Source: Dermatemys mawii
Taxonomy: Eukaryota; Chordata; Testudines; Dermatemydidae
Assembly (NCBI GenBank): GCA_007922305.1
Contig: ML677330.1
Location: forward strand, 266,808 to 330,807
DNA length: 64,000 nt
Reading direction: 5' to 3'
The first letter of the stretch is position 1, and each line of letters begins with the position of its first letter. The position numbers were made by a program, and so were the translations under genes. Positions 57,124 to 64,000 of this stretch are shown piece after piece. The notes beneath the pieces are model-generated. The model saw only the letters and a program-made list of their open reading frames with translations. It was not told the origin of the DNA and did not search any database.

Positions 57124-58314
57124 ATGGAGCCTGCTCAGGTAACCGCTGCAGTAATGGCCATTGGGGACACCTCGCGCATTGTTGTGGAGTTTATGCTGCA
57201 TCACATGCACAAGAAGGCGATCAGGAGACGACTGCGCTATCAGGAGAGTGACGACAGTGATGAGGACATGGACACTGATGTTTTTGAAAGTACGGGGTCC
57301 GACAATCTGGACATTTTGGTGGCAATGGGGCAGGCTCATGCTATGGAACGCTGATTCTGGGCCGGGGAAACAAGCACTGACTGGTGGGATCACTTAGTGC
57401 TGAGGGTCTGGGATGACTCGCAGTGGCTCAGAAACTTTCGCATGCGTAAGGGCACGTTCATGGAACTTTGTGACTTGCTTTCGCCTGCTCTCCAGCGCAA
57501 GAATACCAAAATGAGAGCAGCCCTCACAGTTCAGAAGCGAGTGGCAGTAGCCCTCTGGAAGCTTGCAATGCCAGACAGCTACCGGTCAGTTGGGAACCAA
57601 TTTGGAGTGTATAAATCTACAGTGGGGGCTGTTGTGATGCAAGTATCCAGGACAATCATTGATCTGCTGCTATCCTGGGTTGTGTCCCTGGGAAATGTGC
57701 AGGCTACAGTAGATGGCTTTGCTGTGATGGGATTCCCTAACTGTGGTGGAGCTATAGATGAGACTCATATCCCTATCTTGACACCAGACAATGAGGGCGG
57801 ACAGTACAGAAATCGCAAGGGGTGCTTTTCAATGGTCATGCAAGCACTGGTTGACCACAAGGGACGTTTCACCAACATCTACGTGGGATGGCCGGGAAGG
57901 GTTCATGACGCTCGTGTATTTAAGAACTTTAGGATTGCTAGACAGCTAGAGCAAGGGACTTTCTTCCCAGACCAGAAAATTACTGTGGGGGCTGTTGAAA
58001 TGCCGATTGTTATCCTTGGGGACCCAGCCTACCCCTTAATGCCCTGGCTTACGAAGCCATACACAGGCACCCTGGACAGGAGTCAGGAGCAGTTCAACTA
58101 TAGGCTAAGCAAGTACAGAATGGTGGTAGAGTGCGCATTTGGCCATTTAAAGGCACGCTGGTGCACGTTAATGACTCGCTCAGACCTCTGCGAAAGAAAT
58201 ATGCCCATTGTTATTGCTGCTTACTGTGTGCTCCACAGTCTCTGTGAGAGAAAGGGGGAGACGTTTATGGCAGGATGGGAGGCAGAGGCAAATCTCCTGT
58301 CTTCTACTTACTAG
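57124..58314 (+). pseudogene. Harbinger E2 transposase with one premature stop
   Basis: A DDE transposase of 396 codons that is open except for TGA at 57352-57354. The ATG at 57124 (MEPAQ) matches the E1 start. The stop stands where E1 has Arg in ERRFWARE; here it reads ER-stop-FWAGETSTDWWD, so the likely change is CGA to TGA at a CpG. After the stop the frame runs on unbroken: VWDDSQWLRNFRMRKGTF, a helix-turn-helix-like SYRSVGNQFGVYKSTVGAV, and the core with D212 in AIDETHIP, D300 in LGDPAYPL and E336 in VECAFGHLKARW, the same DD35E spacing as E1. The catalytic part is therefore intact, but the full product would not be made. AATAAA follows at 58489. Confidence 0.88.
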
Positions 58315-58488
58315 CAGCCAGACACCAGGGCAAGTAGAAGAGCGCACCAGGAGGCGCTGCACCTCAGAGAAGCCTTGAGAACCAGTTTTGTGACTGCCCA
58401 AAGTGCTGTTGAAAACTCGCTCCCTTGCTCTGCTCAGCGTTAAGCCTGCCACCCTCCCCTCCTCTCCCCCGCCAACGTGTGCAGAGGA

Positions 58489-58526
58489 AATAAATTCAGT
58501 TTTTTAAAAATCATGCATTCTTTATT
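58489..58526. terminator. convergent poly(A) signals of E2
   Basis: AATAAA at 58489-58494 on plus (transposase) and at 58526-58521 on minus (SANT gene). The spacing is almost the same as in E1. Confidence 0.7.
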
Positions 58527-58532
58527 GATTTG

Positions 58533-59152
58533 TCACAAACACAGGGAATGACTAGCAAGGTAGCCCGGAAGGGGTGGGTGAGGAGAGAAACCACCAGTCG
58601 GGGTGGTGGATGAAGGGAGGGGGGACAAAGACACAACACATTTTAAAACTTTCTTGATAAAGTCAGCCTTCTGCTGCTTGTGCTGCCTTGTGGGGTGGAG
58701 TGGGTCGGTCCCCGGAGCCTCCCCCCTCCACGTTCTCACCCCAAGTCTGGGTGAGGAGGCTATGGAACTTGGGGAGGAGGGGAGGTGGTTACACAGGGGC
58801 TGCAGCGACGATCTTTGGTCCCGCTGAAGCTCCACCAGACACCGGAGCATGTCACTTTGATCCTCCATTATCCACAGCATTGCATCCATCCTCTTTTCAT
58901 CGTGCTCCTGCCATCTCTCCTCCTGTTCTGCTACTGCTGTCCTGGACTCTAAAAGGCTTTGCCTCCATGTATTCTGGGACTCTATAAATGTTTCTCTCCA
59001 TGCACTCTGCCGGGCTCCTTCAGTGCAGGAGGAATTCATAAGTTCAGAGAACATTTCATCGCATGTGCGTTTTTTTCTCTTTCTTAACTGCGCTAGCCTC
59101 TGCGATGGGCATGAAAGGGGGAGGACTGGGAGGACCGAGACATTTGCAGCAG
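58533..59152 (-). CDS. Harbinger E2 Myb/SANT-like protein, exon 2
   Basis: Opened by an acceptor CCTCCTGTAG (59162-59153), ends with a stop at 58533. It contains a basic cluster (QLRKRKKRTCDE), then a long Glu/Gln/Arg-rich helix likely to form a coiled coil (WRETFIESQNTWRQ, AVAEQEERWQEHDEKRMDAM, LVELQRDQRSSL) and a Pro/Ser-rich tail. This parallels E1 exon 2. The open frame is intact in this exon, but the gene is broken in exon 1. Confidence 0.75.
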
Positions 59153-59672
59153 CTACAGGAGGCAAAAAAGGGAGATAAGGTTATAAGAAAGATACATTTT
59201 CAGCACAATGGATATAGTCTTTCATGGTGAAACAAAGTAGTCACATAGCACATATGCTTTCTGTACAAGGTCGCATTTTGCACCTTAAATTGAGTGCCTG
59301 TGGCTTTCGTGTAAAGACATCAGACATGCAGGGCTGGGAAACAGAAATCACCATGCAGCCAGCCGTGCCAAGCCATATTCTTTCGGTTTGATCCACATTC
59401 TTTACAGCAGCGCTCTCCTTCCCCATACTAACCACCACCGCCCACCACATGGCTTCCCCCCTTCCACTACCGCGTGGCTGCAATCATGGAGGATCCCTGC
59501 TATTGAACCGCGAGCTGACCAGTGTGATTTCCTCCCCCCACCCAAACACACACATGCCACTTGGGATAATGTGGGCAGGATTTCTTTACAGCCACATATA
59601 TGAGCAGCCCAGTGGGAACGTCCTCAAATGAGTGTCCCCTTACTTACAGTCCCGTATTTCAAACGGGCTACC

Positions 59673-59963
59673 ATGAACGATATCACTCTGCTGAGGATTA
59701 CACAGAGAGATAAAGAATGGATGTTGCTGGAAGGCCAGCAAACCCTGGGACGATATGCTGCCATGCGTTGTCATGCTATGATTCTAGACTACTTGCTACT
59801 AGCCTGGCATCAGAAAGTGTCCTACCATGGAGGACAAAATAAGGCTGCTCTCACCAGAAACCTCCTGCAAAGGCTTTTACAGTATCTGCAGGAGAGCTTC
59901 ATGGAAATGACCCTGGAGGATTTGCGCTCCATCCCCAAAAACATTAACAGACTTTTCCAGTAG
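59673..59963 (+). CDS. ORF3 of Harbinger E2, possible third Harbinger protein
   Basis: An open frame of 96 codons with an ATG at 59673 in a good context (ACCATGA). The longer frame back to 59628 includes a possible acceptor TTACTTACAG ending at 59650. It lies within the SANT intron on the opposite strand, the same as in E1. The product starts MNDITLLRITQRDKEWMLL, has RYAAMRCHAM and WHQK in the middle, NKAALTRNLLQRLLQYLQ later, and ends EDLRSIPKNINRLFQ. It looks helical and soluble, with no cysteine cluster or membrane segment. AATAAA at 60013-60018 sits about 50 bp past the stop, as for a real 3' end. E1 and E3 have matching text. Function unknown; it could assist the transposase or regulate the SANT gene. 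Confidence 0.65.
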   Translation: MNDITLLRITQRDKEWMLLEGQQTLGRYAAMRCHAMILDYLLLAWHQKVSYHGGQNKAALTRNLLQRLLQYLQESFMEMTLEDLRSIPKNINRLFQ

Positions 59964-60066
59964 CTGTACTAGCCATGCATGCATTCCAAGTCCTCAGGGC
60001 AAGTTAATCATTAATAAACGCTTCCTTTTAAATCATGCCTTATCTTATCCCTAAAGGGACACTCAC

Positions 60067-60675
60067 CAGAGGTGCCTTCACCGACTTCTTCTGGGGTACT
60101 GCCTTGGGAGGGTTGGGAGGGTATTGGCTCCAGGGTGATAAACAGTTCCTGGCTGTCTGGGAACAGGGTCTCTCCACTTGCCTGCTGCTGCATGGTATCA
60201 TCTTTCTCATCAGCTTCATTGTCATCCGAATCCTCATGCCTGCTTATGACTACCCCATCGGAGGAATCCACGGACAACGGTGGGGTGGTGGTTCAGTGCC
60301 CCCCCCCCCCAGTATTTGATTCAGTTCATTGTAGAATCGGCGTGTCCGCAGAGCATCCATTTGCCTCTTTGGTTTTGTGGAACGCTTGCCTCAGCTCCTT
60401 AATTTTCACGTGGCACTGATTTGCATCCCTGTTGTGGCTCCTATCTAGCATAGCCTTGGAGACTCTGCCAAACATGTTGGCATTCCGTTTGTTGGAATGG
60501 AGTTCTGCCATCACAGATTCCTCCCCCAGATAGTGATCAGATCCAACACCTCCTGTGTGGACCATGCTGGAGCTCTTTTGCGATTGTTGGTCTCCTGTGC
60601 TGATGAGCTCTGCAAGCTGGCTTGTGCTGATGAGCTCTGCATGGTGAGTGACCTGTGCAGGTGAGCTCTCCATGC
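60067..60675 (-). pseudogene. Harbinger E2 Myb/SANT-like gene, exon 1, frameshifted
   Basis: The exon starts near an ATG at about 60675-60673 (MESSPAQVTHHAE) and ends at a donor G/GTGAGT (60067/60066). Three frames must be followed: APAWSTQEVLDLITIWG in one; after a shift in the G run at about 60525, EESVMAELHSNKRN, MFGRVSKAMLDRS, CHVKIKELRQAFHKTKEANG in another; then after a further shift near 60345, TRRFYNELNQILGG, a run of 12 G/C (60299-60310) and SVDSSDGVVISRHEDSDDNE, VGEGTS to the donor. The conserved parts of the SANT domain are all present, so the decay is recent. Confidence 0.72.
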
Positions 60676-61008
60676 TGGCCAAACAGGAAATGAAATTCAA
60701 AACTTCCTGGGGCTTTTCCTGTCTACCTGGCCAGTGCATGCGAGTTGAGAGTGCTGTCCAGAGCAGTCACAAGGGAGCATTGTGGGACAGCTCCTGGAGG
60801 CCAGTAACGTCGGCATGCGTCCTCACTAACCCACAGTCAACCTGGAGACGTCAATTTTAGCGCTACTCCCCTCGTCGAGGAGGAGTATGGAAATCGATTT
60901 TGAGGGCCCTTTAAGTCGACGGAACAGGCGTCCATGTGAGGACGGGTACAAGGTTATGTCGACTTAATGCTGCTATAGTCAACCTTAAGTCATAGTGTAG
61001 ACCAGCCC

Positions 61009-61240
61009 AAAGAAAATGCCAATAGCACTTCTACATAATAATAGACACATCAGTGCACCATGGGCATTAGAGTAGTAATATTGTCATCGTTATAGTTTTC
61101 TTCACTATAAAAGCATCTAAGAGTGAAATGAACTTGATGTTTTCTTTAAGTGAAAATTTACAAAAAAGACTAGAAAAGCATTTCTACATAAAGGACCCAA
61201 TCCTGTAGTCCTTGCATGTTGCATACTAGGTCCTTAGCTG
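61009..61240. other. AT-rich spacer, nothing recognised
   Basis: Short unique stretch between E2 and the LTR-like unit. Confidence 0.5.
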
Positions 61241-61900
61241 TGTGACAAAGCTCCAAGTTTGTACTTGTGGGTCCTGCGCTTCCTGGCAGATTTAGGGGCC
61301 TCAGAAACTCATCTAGGCCCCAGAGTGACCTCCCTTTCTCAGTATAATTGGCAAGAGTCACCACCTCGTGAGTTACCTTCATCACAGGCCAGTATGGAAG
61401 ATGGAAAAAGCGGGAAGCCTGGGCCCGCCCTCTACTCCGGGCTCCAGCCCAGGGACCCTAATAATATCAGCTAAGATGGTTGACCTTTTATCCACAAAAC
61501 ACAATACAATTCCCTGGGCTACTTCCCCACAGCAGTCACTGCTTCTTCAAACTCCACTTCACCCTTACCTCAGGGCCTCCTTCCTTCTGGATGATATGTT
61601 GTCCACCACTCAGTCTCACCAACAGCACAACTTCCTCTCACAGCTCCTGACACCCACAGCCACCTGACTAACTGGGAGATTTTTATCTGGTTTCAGCCAG
61701 TCCCTGATTGGCTTCAGGTGTCCCAATCAGGCTAGCTGTTTCTACTCCTTTCTAGAAGGTTCTTAATTGGCCCCAGGCGTCTTGATTGGCCGGGAATAGC
61801 CTTTGTTTGGCTATCCAGGGAACAGGGACCTGCACATCCTGAGACTAATATACCTGCCTTCCAGCACTCTCTTATATCCTTCTGGTCTGACTCCGTCACA
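61241..61900. mobile_element. solo-LTR-like unit
   Basis: A 660-bp unit starting TGTGACAAAG and ending TCCGTCACA, that is TG...CA with inverted TGTGAC/GTCACA ends. It is flanked by GCTG at 61237-61240 and 61901-61904, a possible 4-bp duplication. Inner text includes GCGGGAAGCCTGGGCCCGCC and CTCCGGGCTCCAGCCCAGGG. No internal retroelement genes and no second copy lie nearby, so it would be a solo repeat. The class is inferred from the ends alone. Confidence 0.6.
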
Positions 61901-61904
61901 GCTG

Positions 61905-63214
61905 TTATAACCATACTGGATTTGGAGGTTTTAGTGGGGAAGTATTGGGAAACTGACAGAAGATGGGATATAGTAACGTATTATTAAAAGGAAAAGGACA
62001 ATTATTAGTATGCAGAAATATATCAAAGGATACAAGGAGATTATAGTGTGACACTGCACATCAGCTCATGCTTTCAGTCGCCAGTCAAGAGGTGTTTGGA
62101 TCTAGGGGGTTTTCATTCTGACACAGCTCTAATGATCATGCTAAATATGAATCCAAATAAATAAAAACCAACAAAAATAAATACACGTATGGCTGCTGGA
62201 GTTTGTGCATAGTTGTTGTACAGACCTTTTCTTGAATGAAAGCTTGAGGTTCTGTGGGAGAGAAAGATAAGTGAACATGGTTTGCACACAACTTAACAAC
62301 ATGACTGATCTTTCCCATCATGAATTTAAAATCAGTTAGTTTGACTTCAGAATATTTTATAGACTCCAGTACTGTTTATCCAGCTTGGGAAAGCATAAGT
62401 ATTTGGGAGCTTTGCTATGCAAAACATATACAAGCAGGACAGGTGAGGAAACCTAGAAAATGTCCTTAATGGAACCTCTTTTTTGTTTCTCCCCATTCCT
62501 GCTCCCATTTTTTCTGATGCATCTAAAAATCACTTTTTTCATTCATTGTGAATGAAATCAATAATGCTTTTAGCTATATAGAGTAAAAACAAAGTTGATC
62601 CTAATCCAACTTCCTTGCACAGCCAAAGTTCCCACTGAGTTCAGTGAGTGCCAAAGGAATGCTGGATTGTGCTCTAAATGGCAATATTATAATCCAATAT
62701 ACCACAGTGGAGTTAGGTGTAGATGGTGATATTGTAACAGTTTGCAAGGAATCTGCAGATCATCAAAGTGTATTTTATGTGAGAGCGTTGGGCAAGCTGC
62801 TATCTTCTCTTTTTTTGCTTACAAAGAGAAAGCAAGCCATTATGCTTATCTTATTATTAGAGTTGTTCCTCCAGACTTGGTCCAGTGATAGTTGCAGACT
62901 CATCATTAGATTAATCCAGTTTGACTCTGAGTGTGTAGTTTCCCTGAAATTAGTGGAGCTACACAACTATGAAAATAGAGTAATGCAGCAGAGAGTTGGG
63001 TCCTATGTATTTTCAAAAATGATACAGTAAGAATCAAGTCAGCATCAGAGATGAAAAACAGATTATTATCCAAACATAACTGGTTTCAAAGGGGATATTT
63101 GTATTTGCTGAACTTAGAAAAGTGTTTCATTGTTAATTCTGTTTAAAGATTTCTTAGTGAGTGAAAAATGCAAAAAAGGGGGGGAATCAATATTAAGAAT
63201 CGACAGAAGAGACA
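61905..63214. other. AT-rich DNA, no recognised gene
   Basis: No supported gene; the 128-codon plus frame at 62644-63030 has no recognisable domain and an ordinary AT-rich composition. Confidence 0.45.
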
Positions 63215-63640
63215 CATAAGAACATAAAAATGGCCATACAGGGTCAGACCAAAGGCCCATCCAGCCCAGTATCCTGTCTACCGACAGTGGCCAATGCCAG
63301 GTGCCCCGGAGTGAGTCAACCTAACAGGTAATGATCCAGTAATCTCTATCCCGCCATCCATCACCCCCCTCTGACAAACAGAGGCTAGGGACACCATTCC
63401 TTACCCAGCCTGGCTAATAGCCATTAATGGACTTAACCTGCATGAATTTATCCAGTTCTTTTTTAAACCCTATTATAGTCCTAGCCTTCACAACCTCCTC
63501 AGGCAAGGAGTTCCACAGGCTGACTAAGTGCTGTGTGAAGAAGAACTTCCTTTTATTTGTTTTAAACCTACTGCCCATTATTTTCATTTGGTGACCCCTA
63601 GTCTCTAGTCTCCTCCAATCTGCTTTTCAGACAAGAATAC
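63215..63640 (+). repeat. dispersed repeat, same family as 42895-43175
   Basis: AAGAACATAAAAATGGCCAT, GGGTCAGACCAAAGGCCCAT, CAGTATCCTGTCTACCGACA, GGCTAATAGCCATTAATGG, AAGGAGTTCCACAGGCTGAC, TTTGGTGACCCCTAGTC. It is longer than the copy in E3. Probably LINE-derived; the class is not certain. Confidence 0.65.
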
Positions 63641-64000
63641 TACTATGGGGATTTTGCCATAAAACTAGAAGTTTGTTTTTATAATCAGCAAATAAAACAT
63701 CAGGCCAGAATGCCTTTTCCCACAATAACAGCTGCTAAGGGAGCTCAAGGAGAGGAGAACTCTACCAGAGTCCCTCATGGAGTGACTCCCACTTTGTTAC
63801 ATAAGAGAAGGTTTGTCCCTGCTCTGCAGAATGAGCCACGGCAGGATGCCAAACATTAATTTGGTCCTGTGCCTCCATAATGGCTCTGTGCCCTTGATGG
63901 CCCTCATGCCTCTGTCCCTTAGAGTCAAGGATATTCCAGCGGAAGATTTTCCAAGAATCAAGATGGTAGCCAGGAGCCTTCTAAGGAATCCAATGATCCA
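63641..64000. other. unique DNA without recognised gene
   Basis: Nothing recognised up to the end of the window. Confidence 0.45.

Larger units (their letters stand above)
56847..61008. mobile_element. Harbinger transposon E2, slightly decayed
   Basis: About 4.16 kb. Inverted ends GAGTATGTCTTCACTACGAA at the left and, on the other strand, GGGCTGGTCTACACTATGAC at the right, both continuing with TTAGGTTGA-like or TTAAGGTTGA-like text. Neighbouring triplets AGA and AAA could be an eroded duplication. Content and plan equal E1 in mirror image: transposase on plus, SANT gene on minus with an intron, ORF3 on plus inside that intron. GTCGA-type sites recur near both ends (56887, 56914, 60914, 60957). 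The transposase has one stop, and the SANT gene has frameshifts, so it is not autonomous now. Confidence 0.88.

Noticed and set aside
1..64000. CRISPR arrays, operons, bacterial promoters
   Set aside because: No regularly spaced direct repeats, and the sequence is clearly vertebrate in repeat content.

Overview
The window looks like non-coding vertebrate genomic DNA, most probably from a turtle. This is inferred from the repeat types (a CR1-like LINE 3' end, a MIR-like SINE, many small hAT-type elements, Harbinger elements with GTCGAC-rich or GCGCTA-rich ends), not from a host gene; no species can be named. I found no host protein-coding exon, tRNA or rRNA gene that I can defend. Nearly all real coding capacity belongs to mobile DNA, and the sequence between the elements is AT-rich with stops in all frames.

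Layout. A C/G-rich old repeat lies at about 645-1840. At 2145-6499 is an apparently intact PIF/Harbinger transposon (called E1 here): exact 3-bp target duplication, inverted ends, a two-exon Myb/SANT-like gene on the plus strand and a DDE transposase gene on the minus strand. It sits inside an older dispersed repeat. At 7721-8714 is a hAT-type element with a GC-rich minisatellite core, and a MITE lies at about 12185-12450. From 12.5 to 32 kb there is mostly unique AT-rich DNA with old SINE and LINE pieces (a split MIR-like SINE at 19.65-20.11 kb, a hAT MITE at 21.69 kb, a tRNA-like foldback at 29.3 kb, a CR1 3' end at 31.0-31.4 kb). A second type of DNA-transposon-like gene, broken by stops and frameshifts, lies at 32.4-34.9 kb between weak inverted repeats. 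A small hAT MITE is at 35.03 kb. A badly decayed Harbinger copy (E3) lies at about 40.8-43.4 kb with a later repeat inserted in its transposase. Old repeats occupy 45-46.8 kb; hAT-type pieces lie at 48.9, 53.3 and 54.7-55.3 kb. A third Harbinger copy (E2), of a family different from E1 and nearer to E3, fills 56847-61008. A solo-LTR-like unit lies at 61241-61900, and a dispersed repeat at 63.2-63.6 kb.

How the parts work together. In Harbinger elements the DDE nuclease cuts and joins DNA, while the Myb/SANT-like partner binds the subterminal DNA and the nuclease. E1 carries a fitting set of parts: two convergent genes whose poly(A) signals lie within about 40 bp of each other, and clusters of the palindrome ATAGCGCTAT at both ends.

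Most notable observation. All three Harbinger copies carry a third small reading frame (ORF3) between the SANT exon and the transposase side, on the transposase strand. In E1 and E2 it is inside the intron of the SANT gene. The ORF3 products of E1, E2 and E3 resemble each other although the elements have diverged, so this may be an undescribed third Harbinger protein.
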